From contig CM055099.1 in NCBI GenBank assembly GCA_029204225.1, forward strand, positions 43,020,597 through 43,084,596: a stretch of 64,000 nucleotides of DNA. Direction: 5' to 3'. The translations under genes and the position numbers were made by a program. Of this stretch, positions 54,398 to 64,000 are shown one piece after another (positions within the stretch are counted from its first letter, which is position 1; every line of letters begins with the position of its first letter). The notes under the pieces are model-generated. The model was not told where the DNA came from. It saw only the letters and a program-made list of their open reading frames with translations, and made no database searches. The DNA comes from Diphasiastrum complanatum. Lineage: Eukaryota; Streptophyta; Lycopodiopsida; Lycopodiales; Lycopodiaceae.

Positions 54398-54510
54398 GTT
54401 TTTGAATAAATAGTGTTAAGTGTTAAGTGTTTGAATAAATAGTGTTAAGTGTTTGATTGAAAAATTTTAAGTGCTTGAATAGATAGTGTTAAGTGTTAAG
54501 TAAATGAAAA
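54398..54510 (+). repeat. short minisatellite (AATAAATAGTGTTAAGTG)
   Basis: TTTGAATAAATAGTGTTAAG recurs with small changes four times, with single TAAGTGT duplications. The preceding bases hold two copies of GGAGTTTATGTTTTGTTTT (54303-54358). Confidence 0.7.
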
Positions 54511-54543
54511 TAGTGTTTGATGGTAAATGAATCTTAGATCTGT

Positions 54544-54548
<5 letters not shown>

Positions 54549-54614
<66 letters not shown>

Positions 54615-54624
54615 AAAAAAAAAT
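54549..54624. repeat. (GA)n microsatellite with poly-A
   Basis: A GA run from 54549 to 54610 is followed by an A-run to 54624. A phrase GATGGTAAATGAATCTTAGA upstream (about 54519) has a diverged copy downstream (about 54754). Confidence 0.95.
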
Positions 54625-54788
54625 TGAAGTCTGCAAAAATGGTTCAATTGTGTAATAGCTTGTTATTTTTGAACTGCTTGTGTATATGACAAAGATATTC
54701 AAAGAAAAGAAGAAAAAAATTAAGCGTTGAAAGAGCAAACAAGATAGTCTTTTATGATAAATAAATCTTAGATTTGTAATTTACATCT

Positions 54789-54900
54789 CAAAGATCTCTA
54801 TCTATCAACATCATTCTAAGTTTTAACTTCCAAATATAGAAGCTAGAACCATTGAACTTGTCAATGGCTTCACTGAGTGATGAAGATGAAGAGCTACCTA
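54789..54900 (-). pseudogene. copia E gag N-terminus
   Basis: The minus strand reads LSEAIDKFNGSSFYIWKLKL and RMMLIDRDL, then TGA. (E)KFxGxNFxxWKxKMxxxLxxxDLW is the hallmark start of copia gag proteins. The TGA stands exactly where the conserved Trp is expected (TGG to TGA). The rest of the element is missing below 54789. The native ATG was not identified. Confidence 0.7.
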
Positions 54901-54962
54901 TATGGGACATGATAACAGTATACAAATAGAACAAACTTAATCTCTCGGTTTATTTGAGCTAA

Positions 54963-54974
54963 GCTCTGATATCA
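54963..54974 (-). promoter_or_regulatory. primer binding site of copia E
   Basis: The plus strand reads GCTCTGATATCA; its complement TGATATCAGAGC is the initiator-Met site with one change. It lies between the gag start (54900) and LTR-like DNA at 54978 and above, as expected for a minus-strand element. Confidence 0.75.
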
Positions 54975-54977
54975 ATC

Positions 54978-56170
54978 TGATGGGGCAAGGGAGATAGAAG
55001 AACGTGAACGGAGAAGAAAGCAAGAATATTGCGGAACGGCCAGCTTTAAGTGTTCTAATTGTCCAACAGGATTTTACGAATTAATTTATACTCTGAAATA
55101 AGAGTACAGTCCACCGAAGAGATTAGAGATGGTTTGTATGTGGGGCTACTGAAATCAAATTCAACGTGAAGTATAGTTCTGAAAGAAATGGAAGAGCAAT
55201 ATGATAACGCGAGTTCCTCAGGCGTCAAAGACGGCCATTATCTGATCAGGTTCTTCAACAAACAAATCACTCGACATCGAAGTCTTCGAAGTCCTCGACT
55301 TCTTCAATCAAGTCTCCGAAGTCTCCGACTTCTTTGACAACTTCAATCATCAACTGAAGTGTCCGACTTCTTCCATCGAAATCTCCGACTTTTTGACAAC
55401 TTCAGGTATCAATCGAAGTGTCCGACTTCTTCCACGACCAAAGTCTCCGACTTTTTTACAACTTCGTTCATTAACCAAAGTGTCCAACTTCTTCTACATC
55501 TGAAGTGTCCAAAGTCTCCGAAGTCTCCGACTTCTTCGACAACTTCGTTCATCAACCGAAGTGTCAATCATTTCAACAAATGAACTATTTTTAACACCTT
55601 CGACTTTTTCGGATTTTTCGCAAAAAATACAAAAAGAGAGAAAAAGGACAAAGGTCATCTATTTTCAATGAGAAACGTCTCCAGCCACTTCCTAAAAAAT
55701 GCGAAGTGAGAATGTGATGGTCTCGTCACGTCAACGATCTCGAGTCGCCTGACCATGTATTTAATGTACAGTTGTCATTTTATCATTGTACCTCAACTAC
55801 TTCCTGAGTACAACAAAGTACTTAATTATATGACAAACATTTATTGTAATTAGATACATAGATCCGATGTATAAATATAACTTCATAGCACACTCTACGT
55901 GATGTTACGTCCATGAGACGAATGAATTTGAACCTCCAAGTTACACCGCCATGTTAGTTGTAACTCATTGTTATGCTTCAGTGTAATATAACAACAATAT
56001 GCTTTTTTATCTGTGTATAACATAGATGAATGCTTATTGTGATTTGAATGCACTTCGCTTTTGTTTGATCACGCTTGTTTACTCACTCTGATCAAAACAC
56101 GGACGTCTATGACTCCATAGTTTTTAATTAGACAATGGTTGTCTTTGACGCTTGAGGAACTTGCAATTTT
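54978..56170 (-). repeat. copia E 5' LTR (upper border uncertain)
   Basis: The LTR is placed by its position right behind the primer site. It contains a minisatellite (55262-55570) and a TATAAATATAA-like box near 55870 (plus strand) whose complement is also TATA-like. I could not find the outer TG border; 56170 is a soft limit. Confidence 0.45.
55262..55570 (+). repeat. GAAGTC/GACTTC minisatellite (~60-bp unit)
   Basis: RTCTCCGACTT(C)TTT(G)ACAACTTC starts at 55321, 55381, 55443 and 55523 and is followed each time by a TCAAYCRAAGTGTCCRACTTC phrase. Spacing is 60, 62 and 80 bp. The unit mixes GAAGTC with its complement GACTTC, so copies can fold on themselves. Confidence 0.85.
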
Positions 56171-56399
56171 TCATCACACAATCAATATAAGTTTTTCAGA
56201 ACTAAACTTCTCATTAAATGGCTAAAAGCATATTTTGGTGGTACAACATGGACTATCAAAGACACTACTTTTTTTGGATACAAATGCACTCAAAAAAATG
56301 GTTATTGTTAAACATTCTAAATTGGGTCCACTAGAGATATGAAGAGACTATGACTGTAACAGATTTGCAAGTGTGTAATTGTAATAATTACTTTTGTTG

Positions 56400-57420
56400 T
56401 GAGACAGCAGGCCGCTGGCTTCTCTCTCTCGCTCTCACTCTAGCTCTCGCTCCCTCGTAATCCAGTTTGCTCTCTCTCTCCTCACATTTGAAAGATCTCT
56501 CACTCCAGCTCTCTCTCTGATCGCGTTCGCAAGATCTCTCAGTACTGGTTTAATATACCTCTTTCTTACTGATCGTGCTCTTTTTTATCGCGTTGTGGCT
56601 AATCCAGGTCTTTTTTCTGATCGTGATCTGTTTGATCGAGCTCTTTGTCTGATCAATTATTTTGTGCGCTGAATAGCAGATAATTCCAGCATGGATAGTT
56701 TTCAGGGCAATAATATGTATTTTACAAATTCAATTTCGAATATTCCAACAGTTTTTCCTACAATGCATGAGACGTCCGCAAGTGATCCCAGCATGGAACC
56801 TTGTCACTGCGCCGACAAAGTTGCAATGCGGGACTATTGGGCTAGTAAGAAACGGGAACAGAGATTGGAAGAAAAAAAATTTCAGTAAATGACGTCAAAA
56901 CAAGAAAATAAATCTGTTTAGCTATGGCAAAATATTGGCGAAGACATACACAACAATTTTCAATGGATGTTCAGAGGGAGATATTCCAAGAACTACTTCT
57001 ACAACCGACTTTTCGGGAGCTGCAAATATCATCTAATATTGTTGAAAGTAATCTTGTTTCTAACATTCGTAACTCCTTCAGTCAAATTAAGGTGCCCCAC
57101 TCAACGAATGAACTCTTCATGAAGAGATCTTCGCTTGATAGTACTAAATAAAGCTAATGGCACAACAAATCTCTCTCATTCAAGAATTGTAGGTGCTTTG
57201 GGTGTTCATTGCAGAAATATTGCTACAGCCAGTTCTCGCCTTAACATTAAGGACGATGAGAAGGTTCTGCCCTGAGTGCCTGTCAGGCCAAGGAATTGGT
57301 GTATGTCTTTTGAAGCTCAAAAACTCGAGTGTCCCCCAACAAAAAGACATATGTCGATAGAGGATTGGAAGAAAGAGTGTTGTCAAGCATCCTATACATC
57401 TTTTTGAGGACACTCATGTC
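56400..57420 (+). pseudogene. unclassified transposase-like gene with CT-rich leader
   Basis: A CT-rich leader (56414-56660) resembles a plant 5' UTR. From the ATG at 56691 the frame reads MDSFQGNNMYFTNSISNIPT, then CHCADKVAMRDYWASKKREQ, and stops at 56886. A second frame (56924-57151) reads MAKYWRRHTQQFSMDVQREI. A third continues SRIVGALGVHCRNIATASSR (helix-turn-helix-like). Another near 57330-57420 reads PQQKDICR, stop, RIGRKSVVKHPIHLFEDTHV. The order of a regulatory helix-turn-helix and a VSPNKKDxxxxRIGxxxxxxHPxHxLExT block recalls unclassified transposon proteins. This is from memory and not certain. Decay is clear. Confidence 0.4.
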
Positions 57421-57454
57421 TTTCTTTTTTTTATTTCCCTCAACTTTTCCAATG

Positions 57455-58030
57455 CGTAGTACTTTGGTACTATAAGATGCTTTGATAGTTTAATACTACC
57501 TTAATATGATGCTTTGGTACTACCCGCGGGTACTTTTTACATTCTTGGTACTACTTGTGTATGATACTTTGGTACTACCTATATATGATGCTTTGGTACT
57601 ACCTGTAACACGATAAGACTTTTTGACTATAGATCAGTGGTAATGAAAATCCTCCTCAAGTTCACTTTGAAGATGTTAACAATGACTTTAATGCAGGAGT
57701 TGTTTACCAATTTCTAAGCTTTAGTTACTACCAATTTTACAAGATTTGTTCTATTTTTGTAATATTTGCGTGCTTTTGAAACTTTTGAGTACCAAAGATT
57801 AGTACTATTTGAACCTATTGTGTAATAATTTTGATCCTCCAGACTACCAATTAAAATTCTTATATTTTTGGCATGTGTAGTGCTTTGGTACTATAAGATG
57901 CCTTGGTACTTTGGTACTACCTGTAATGATGATTTGGTACTACCTGCAGGTACTTTCTACCTTCCTGGTACTACCTGTGTATGATACTTTGCTACTACTT
58001 GTATATCTAGCTTCTACCTGCAAGTACTTT
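57455..58030 (+). repeat. two clusters of GATGCTTTGGTACTACCTGT units
   Basis: The phrase (T/A)TGGTACTACCTG(T/C) or close variants occurs about seven times in 57455-57612 and about seven times in 57872-58030, with GATGCTTTGG or GATACTTTGG before it and TATATGA or GTGTATGA after it. The clusters share larger blocks (GCGTAGTACTTTGGTACTAT and CGGGTACTTTTTAC / CAGGTACTTTCTAC), so one cluster was copied from the other. The second ends at the outer end of the copia F LTR. Confidence 0.75.
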
Positions 58031-58035
58031 CTACC

Positions 58036-58801
58036 TGTCAAATTTCAGAAAAAAAAAAAAATTATTTTGATTTACAAAAGATCATTAAGAGTGATTGGTA
58101 GCCTGGGATCTTGATCTACATCAAAACTAGCTTCCAATCTAGCTTCTACTTGACAATTTTAGTGATTCCAAGCAAGAACAATAAAAAAATGATGATCCTC
58201 GACTTCACACGTGTGAAGTACTGTTACAGTATGGTCTGATAACAGAGAATAAGTTTAATTATGAGATACTAAGCATTCATTCACAAAGAAGTTGCTAAAG
58301 AGAGTAAAAATCACAAGATTGTTCCACAAACCAATGTTTTTCATTATTAGCCTCACAATGGATCCATTAATCTCTTTCTACTAACAAGAAAAGCAACATG
58401 CAGTCTGGACCAAATTATGGTTCATGATCAAATTCAAGCTCTTCATCATTCCAACCAACGCAAAAACTTTTCTGCAGATACTGTAAGAGGACTGGCCACG
58501 AAATCAAGGACTACATGTGTGGGACAGCTCATTGTACTCATCCATATCCATATTGGATAAGATCTATCTAATTTGCCACATCATTCATTGGTGGTTTGTG
58601 TTGACCTTCTAGATTCCTACAATCTAGGACCTAACTCCTATAATTTAGGAGATTCCATATTTGACTCAAATAAAAACTAAATAAAATGGATCTGAATATT
58701 ACAAGTGTCATTTCACATGTGTGGACAGGTCCTCACATGTGTGGATCCACATAGATGTCAAACAATTGCCTAAACCATGTGAAAATTGCTAAAATCTAAC
58801 A
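58036..58801 (-). repeat. copia F 3' LTR (766 bp)
   Basis: On the minus strand the LTR starts TGTTAGATTTTAGC at 58801, after AAAAATTGAGGAG (polypurine-like). It ends CTGAAATTTGACA at 58036, the same end as the solo LTR at 53855. Palindromes lie near 58206 (CACACGTGTG), 58514, 58712 and 58734. It matches the G LTR over most of its inner half. Confidence 0.85.
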
Positions 58802-59060
58802 CTCCTCAATTTTTACATGGTACATGGTACATCTATCTACAACTCCTAAAGCTGATCTTAACTTGATAAATGAAGCCTTGGGCAAAGCTTTAGTGAGTAG
58901 ATCAGCAAGGCAATCTGAAGAAAATACATGATGTAGCTTGATCTCCTTTGCTTGAACTTTTTCTCTCACAAATTGGTGAGCAATCTCTATGTGTTTGTTC
59001 CTTACATGAAATGTGGGATTGGTTGCCAATGTTTGGTTTGATTGGTTGTCACAATAAATA
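58796..59060 (-). pseudogene. copia F RNase H C-terminus
   Basis: IYCDNQSNQTLATNPTFHVR, NKHIEIAHQFVREKVQAKEI and DCLADLLTKALPKASFIKLR are the last copia RNase H blocks. The frame ends just before the polypurine-like run. The first half of RNase H (SDxxWA block) is missing between this piece and the RT piece. Confidence 0.85.
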
Positions 59061-59331
59061 ATTGGCTACTCCTCGGCCTCCATGACCTACAACTCCACCA
59101 AAAGCCTGCATTTTTCCAATGACAAACCAATGGATTTTGCATACATTGGCTTAGTTTACCTACACTATAACTTAGATCAGGTCAAATTATAGTAAGATAG
59201 ATTAGTTAGCCTACAAGTCTTCTATATAGTGTGACGTCCTCAAAGGATGCTTCATCATCACTATTAGAGACTTTCACATTTTGCTCCATAGGAGTTTCTA
59301 CTCCTTTACAATCTTTCATTTCAAACTTTTC

Positions 59332-59881
59332 TTAGATAGAAGAAACATATTTGAATTGACAAATAAAACTCAAATCTTTGTCTCTAAATACTTTTATTCT
59401 TAGTATGAAATAAAGATTGCCAAGATCCACCATCTTAAATTCTTTAGACAATGATATCTTCACTTCTTGTATATCATCATGATCATTTTCACTAAAGATA
59501 ATGTCATCTACATACAAAATGAGAATGATGACTTTACCATCATTAAATCTTAAGTACAAAGAAAGATCATAAGCACTTACAACAAAATATATAGAGTTTA
59601 AGAAGGCATTCAACCTAGAGTACCAAGCTCTAGGTGCTTGCTTAAGCCCATAAAGGCTTCCTAGCAACAAACACACTTTTTCATCTTCTCTCGGGTTGCC
59701 TCATGAAAATCTCCTCTTCCAAATAGCCATTAAAAAATGCATTAGTCACATCAAGTTGAAATAGAGGCCAACTGAAAGTAGTTGCAAGAGAAATGATCAA
59801 CCTTATAAAAACTAGTTTAGCAACATGAGCAAAAGTTTCATCAAAGTCTACTCCCTTGGTTTGCAAAAAACCCTTTGCCAC
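59332..59881 (-). pseudogene. copia F reverse transcriptase
   Basis: ORF 59881-59681 reads MAKGFLQTKGVDFDETFAHV and PLFQLDVTNAFFNGYLEEEI, then FMRQPE. ORF 59676-59332 reads GSLYGLKQAPRAWYSRLNAF and VIILILYVDDIIFSEN (catalytic YVDD intact), then FKMVDLGNLYFILRI. A one-base break near 59680 separates them. These are standard copia RT blocks in the right order. Confidence 0.88.
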
Positions 59882-59946
59882 TAGCCTTGCCTTGTATTTG
59901 TTGATGCTCTCACCTCGGTTTTCTTCAATCTATAGAACATTTGCAC

Positions 59947-60510
59947 TCAAGTGGTTTTCTTCCATGAGAAAGATCCATTCTTGGAATTCAAAAGTTCAAT
60001 CCAAGTGTATCTATAGTAATCATCAATAAAATATACGTACATTAATGCACCTCCATTATATTCTTGAGAAAAAAAATGCACATCACTATGAATGAGATCT
60101 AATGCTTTAGTAGATCTAGTGGAAGAGTTGACAAAAGGTAGCTTGTGAGCCTTTGAAAGGCCACAAGCTTCACAACTTCTTTCACACTTTGAGAGTGTTT
60201 TTGGAAGGCCGAGAGCAAGAACCTTGGTGCATAGCATTTCCATTGATTTAAAATTGGAATGGCCCAACCTCTTATGCCAAAGCTCCACTTAATTGAGCTC
60301 CTCCTTCACCATGTTCACACTTCCAAGAAAACATTAGCATCTAGCTTGAAAAGTCTTCCTTGTTTGAATCTTTTAACAATGCAAGTATCATTCATCATTA
60401 TGGAGCAAAGATCTTGTTTAAAATATACATCTAAACCATCATCCATCAATTGTCTTACACTTAACAAATTTTTAGTGAGTGTAAAAACATATAGTACATT
60501 TTGAAGATCT
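59947..60510 (-). pseudogene. copia F integrase start and GAG-pre-integrase
   Basis: From the top: RVDLQNVLYVFTLTKNLLSV and FKQGRLFKLDANVF (about 60510-60310), then ELWHKRLGHSNFKSMEMLC, CEACGLSKAHKLPFVNSST, ALDLIHSDVHF and YVYFIDDYYRYTWIELL (60288-59947). The HHCC zinc residues and the first catalytic Asp are present. The rest of the integrase is deleted, and the 5' part of the element is replaced by gypsy sequence at about 60520. Confidence 0.85.
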
Positions 60511-60514
60511 ACTC

Positions 60515-61200
60515 TTTTTCTTTTAAGACAAACTGCATGACTCTTTGAAATGAACTAAGTGCGTTGCAAAGTCCAAACGGCATAATTTTATAAGTATAAA
60601 TTTTTTATTTTGTTGCAAAAGTTGTTTCATGGCGATGCACAGGTGCGCGCTTTTAACTTGGTTGTAACCACTAAATCCATCCAAAAAATTGTAAGCTTTC
60701 GTTCCAACAAGACGGTCCGATATGCTTTCAGTAAAGGGTAACGAAAAGGCGTCACTTTGTTCAAAGCTTTGAGATTCACGCAAATTCTCATTTTCTTATT
60801 CTTCTTAGGAATGATGACAATTGGCAAAACTCATTCCCTAAGCTTTCGTTCCAGCAAGAGGGTCCGATATGCTTTCAGTAAAGGGTAACAAAAAGGCGTC
60901 ACTTTGTTCAAAGCTTTGAAATTTACGCAAATTCTCATTTTCTTATTCTTCTTAGGAATGATGACAATTGGCAAAACTCATTCCGTATGTTCGATTTTGT
61001 GAATAAAGTCGACTTCAAGTAGTCTTTGTAGCTCTTTTTTTATAAGATCTGTGACGTTTGGATTACAGTGATAAAATTTTGTGACCTTTGGAACTGCATC
61101 AGGCATTAAGAGTATCGTATGCTCAATAACCGAAGTAGGAATTCTTTTGAAATCCTTGTACGTCCAAGCAAAACAATCTTGATACTTGATCAATAACTTT
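60515..61200 (-). pseudogene. gypsy reverse transcriptase remnant with duplicated block
   Basis: Going down the minus strand: YQDCFAWTYKDFKRIPTSVI, IKKELQRLLEVDFIHKIEHT (61193-60978), then PIVIIPKKNKKMRICVNLKA and LNKVTPFRYPLL (RT N-terminal blocks), AYNFLDGFSGYNQV (catalytic-region block) and MPFGL-like LCNALSSFQRVMQF at 60535. The block from the KKNK lysines to the tyrosine-proline turn occurs twice because of a 147-bp tandem duplication (60693-60839 and 60840-60986). Several stops are present. The YxDD motif lies beyond the junction with copia F and is lost. Confidence 0.85.
60693..60986 (-). repeat. 147-bp tandem duplication inside the gypsy RT
   Basis: AAGCTTTCGTTCC(A/G)(A/G)CAAGA starts at 60693 and 60840. 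The two units differ at about six positions. The length equals 49 codons, so the frame is kept. Confidence 0.93.
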
Positions 61201-61660
61201 CTTAATACTTGAAATTATTCGGGAGTAAGTTGCACTCCAACTTGAACAATTTTTTTTTGCTCTTGGTTCAGCAAGATTCATTGGCTGAGTCCTAGCTGGT
61301 CCATCATAAACCTCATTCGTTTCTAATGCTTGCTCTTCTAGTTCATGATGAGCCCTCGTTAACATAATCACAACATCATCCAAAGTATAGCGTCTGAAAT
61401 GCTCTGGCATATTATGTTGGACTTCTTTTGATTGTTTCTTTTCATAAGGGTTAATCTTTGATCTTCGTTTAGCTTTCTTGGCAGGAATCGATCGTCGAGG
61501 CGATAATTTTCTAGAAGATGTACTCTTCTTTGAAGGTAATAACTTCCTCGATGGTGATTTATTGCAAGAAGTCTGACTTGAAGAATCATCTTTGACCTTC
61601 TCTTTTTCTTTATCCAATAAAGGTGGCACATTTTTAGAATCAAATTTTCGAGATGATTTT
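61201..61660 (-). pseudogene. gypsy polyprotein segment before the RT
   Basis: ORF 61629-61123 encodes a Lys/Ser/Arg-rich segment (SRKLLPSKKSTSSRKLSPRR), then HFRRYTLDDVVIMLTRAHHE and GPARTQPMNLAEP. In plant gypsy polyproteins such a Pro-rich segment leads to the reverse transcriptase. A frame break in the A-run near 61250 separates the two. The element is truncated at about 61660. Confidence 0.65.
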
Positions 61661-63539
61661 TCTCATTTCAAAATTGTATTATAATGTTGCTTAGCTTATT
61701 TCTTTGTCATTGGTTCTGACAATTTTCTTGTTTCTAATAATTCATCGTTGTTAGGCCCTACGTCAGTGCTCTAATCAAAAGAATCTAAATCACTGATAGC
61801 CCACCTCACAAAAAACTTTTAATTAGTTTCTATGTAAAAAAAATATCAAATTTCCTAATTTCACACGACTTTCCCTAGTTAAAAATGTGGATTTGGACCC
61901 CTTTTAACTAGAAATTTTTTTTTCCTAGTTAGAAAATGCATGTGCATCACTTTCATCTAGGAAAAACCCTTGATTTCCTAGGTACATTTGTATCATTTTT
62001 AACTCGAAAAAGTTTTTCTTAGTTTGAAAATGTATATCTCAATTTAATAATATTTTATTTTCTAAATACATTTTGAATTATAAAATTGTTTTTTTCGATA
62101 TTATAATCTCACTCATATTTTTTAGGTAGACTCTATCCTCATTAACATTAAATGGTGACAAGTTTGTATTTTTTTTTTAACATTTTTATAACATGGGCGT
62201 TGAGTCCAAATGCTTGTCGAAAACTTTTTTTTCAAATTAACACAAAACCTGTAAAAAAAAATTGTAGACTTTTTAGCAACTCATGGCGAAAAGCCTATTG
62301 ATTCTATAAGGATAGATCTCTAACTATATTTCGTTGTCTTGTAACTTTAGCACAACTCTAACCCCAGCAGCCTAACACTAACCCCACAACTCTAATCCCA
62401 TCAATCTAACACTAACCACACAAGTCATTTAAAATAGTTGTGAAGAAGGAGAAGAGAAAAGAGTTAAAGGGAGGTAGCTCATTTATTAATGCCCTTAATT
62501 TAATGTTAAAGTATTAAAAAACATTAAGCCATGAAAATAGCAAAAACATGAAAAAATAGCAACATTCATAAAAAAAACATTAGATTATAAAGCAATAGCA
62601 CATGAAAATGCTAGAGCACTCAAATTGGTAGAATTTCCTCCTCTCAATTAGCATGTGAAATGGAGTACAAGAGATGTCCTTTTATTCTTGGCCAAAAGCA
62701 TGGTTTGGTGGTACCAAAAAAAATCATTTTTCATTGTACATTTTAATAATACATTTCACTTTTTGGAGATTTGAAAAGAAGCTTGATAGATGCTACTCAC
62801 GAGTTAATGCAATGAAGGCGTCCCCAATAATGATGGGCCTACTCTCTCCTTTAATAAAAAAAATACTGTATTTTTATCCAAAAAATGTAGTCTTTAGTAG
62901 TCCATGTTGTATCACCAAACCATGTTTTTAGCCTCTTGGGAGGCCCAAGCCCCTTTGTTTCTATTGGCTACTTCATTGACGGAAGGATTGAAATTCTAGC
63001 CCTCCAACTAGATCTATGGTGCAAAAAAAGCACGCTCCACCTAGCACCAATTTAACTTTGACTATATTGGGCGAATTTTTTGTGAAGGAATTGGTCCAAG
63101 CGAAAGATCCCCAACGAGGAAAAGACCCACACTGTCCTTACGCGAGTGATTAGGGTAACGTCGCTTCCAATCCTGAGGGTTGTCCTAATCACCCCGCACT
63201 CCCGAGTCAATGAGAGCTTTTCAAGCTCTTAAAAATATGACTGCTGAGAAATGCCACTTTCTTACTACCATCTCATATTATCAGTCAGTCAGTCGGATTG
63301 ATATATTCCATATTTATGTACTTAGTTCCACACATACACTTATTCATGATAGAATTATCACTCCTTTGCTAGCTGTTGGTAGAACTGCTCTTTGTTGCCT
63401 TCTCTCTTGTTTTTTTTTCTTTTCACACTTTTCAACGGCAGGGATGGATTTTTTAGACTGATAATGATTTTGAAAGGAAAAATAGTCGATCTTAGGATTT
63501 GACTCAAACAACAACTCAGCTATTTACTCCTTGCTCGTT

Positions 63540-63540
<1 letters not shown>
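61661..63540. other. AT-rich, no gene recognised; CTAGG-type and CTAACAC repeats
   Basis: Around 61850-62050 a TTTTCCTAGTTAGAAAATG-type phrase recurs four or more times with changes. Around 62345-62420 CTAACACTAACCCCACAACT and close variants repeat two to three times. Another (C/T)CTAGGAAAAA-rich stretch lies at 63720-64000. ORFs here show no family motifs. Confidence 0.5.

Positions 63541-63543
<3 letters not shown>

Positions 63544-63607
<64 letters not shown>
63544..63607. repeat. (GA)n microsatellite
   Basis: The GA run is broken by a single AA near 63594. The Arg-Glu ORF across it is an artefact. Confidence 0.97.
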
Positions 63608-64000
63608 TGGTATGTTGGCTGCTTGCCCTCTTTTCTGCTCAGTTCTGGCTCACTCTTTTGATAATAATCTCAACAACGCACAAGAAAAATGAAACCTATT
63701 CTTATAGGGAAAAAAGAAAGTTTTCCTAGATTAAAATAAACTAAAATAAAAGAATTTCATACTAGGAAAAGGTTTTTTTGCCTAAAAACCAAATCTAGAA
63801 AAAATGGATACATTTTATTTATATAGAAAAATCATTTAGAAAAAAAAAAATTCTAGTTGATTGTCTCTATTTAGGAAAAAAAAAATGTCCCACTTTTTTT
63901 AATATGAAAATTTTTAGTTGTGCTCATTTCAATCTAGGAAAAAAAAATTTTAAAAAACTCACTTTATGTTCATTTCAATCTAGATAAATTTCTAGAAAAA

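Noticed and set aside
1-64000. tRNA, rRNA or organelle DNA insertions
   Set aside because: No cloverleaf with conserved A/B boxes and no recognisable chloroplast or mitochondrial gene was seen by eye. The tRNA-like strings found are short primer binding sites only.

Overview
The window looks like nuclear DNA of a land plant. It is AT-rich, full of decayed Ty1-copia and Ty3-gypsy retrotransposons, and carries long (GA)n/(CT)n microsatellites, plant-type telo-boxes (AAACCCTA-like) and initiator-Met-tRNA primer sites. One gene is clearly a host gene: a three-exon TOM1-LIKE (TOL) protein with VHS and GAT domains, an ESCRT-0-like ubiquitin adaptor. The species cannot be read from the sequence. A large, repeat-rich genome (fern, lycophyte, gymnosperm or repeat-rich angiosperm) is my guess.

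Layout. 1-5.7 kb: mostly non-coding, with a possible promoter and short exon (2.0-3.1 kb) and degenerate tandem duplications. 5.7-17.6 kb: a nest of elements. A non-autonomous LTR element (H, minus strand, 5746-10568, target-site duplication AGATC) sits inside the LTR of a copia element (G, plus strand). The gag gene of G is then cut by the LTR of a gypsy element (I, tRNA-Asp-type primer site) that runs to about 17640. 18.5-22.6 kb: copia A, full of stop codons. 22.8-23.1 kb: a gypsy chromodomain remnant. 24.6-30.7 kb: copia D and copia C on the minus strand; both have lost the reverse transcriptase core. 31-37.5 kb: unidentified ORFs, a CT microsatellite, another gypsy 3' end and a transposase-like remnant. 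37.6-41.5 kb: copia B. 42.8-43.6 kb: gypsy gag remnant. 44.8-50.7 kb: the TOL gene, with retroelement fragments inside its 3.8-kb first intron. 51.8-54.2 kb: a CACTA (TNP2) transposase remnant split by a perfect solo LTR (target-site duplication ACAAC). 54.8-56.2 kb: start of copia E with a minisatellite in its LTR. 56.4-57.4 kb: unclassified transposase-like gene. 58.0-60.5 kb: copia F. 60.5-61.6 kb: gypsy reverse transcriptase remnant with an in-frame 147-bp tandem duplication. 61.7-64 kb: AT-rich, no gene.

Three observations tie the region together. (1) The LTRs of G, H, F and the solo LTR form one family marked by many copies of the palindrome CACACGTGTG (G-box core CACGTG, often decayed to CATGTG). 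(2) Element H carries no recognisable pol. Instead it encodes an unfamiliar protein built of two related modules of roughly 200 residues behind a zinc-knuckle-like ORF. It appears to be a non-autonomous partner of the same LTR family and is the best candidate here for something undescribed. (3) Nonsense codons in the old elements are nearly all explainable as C-to-T changes at CAG, CAA, CGA or TGG codons, as expected from long-term cytosine methylation.

All boundaries were read by eye. Homology calls come from remembered family motifs, not from searches.
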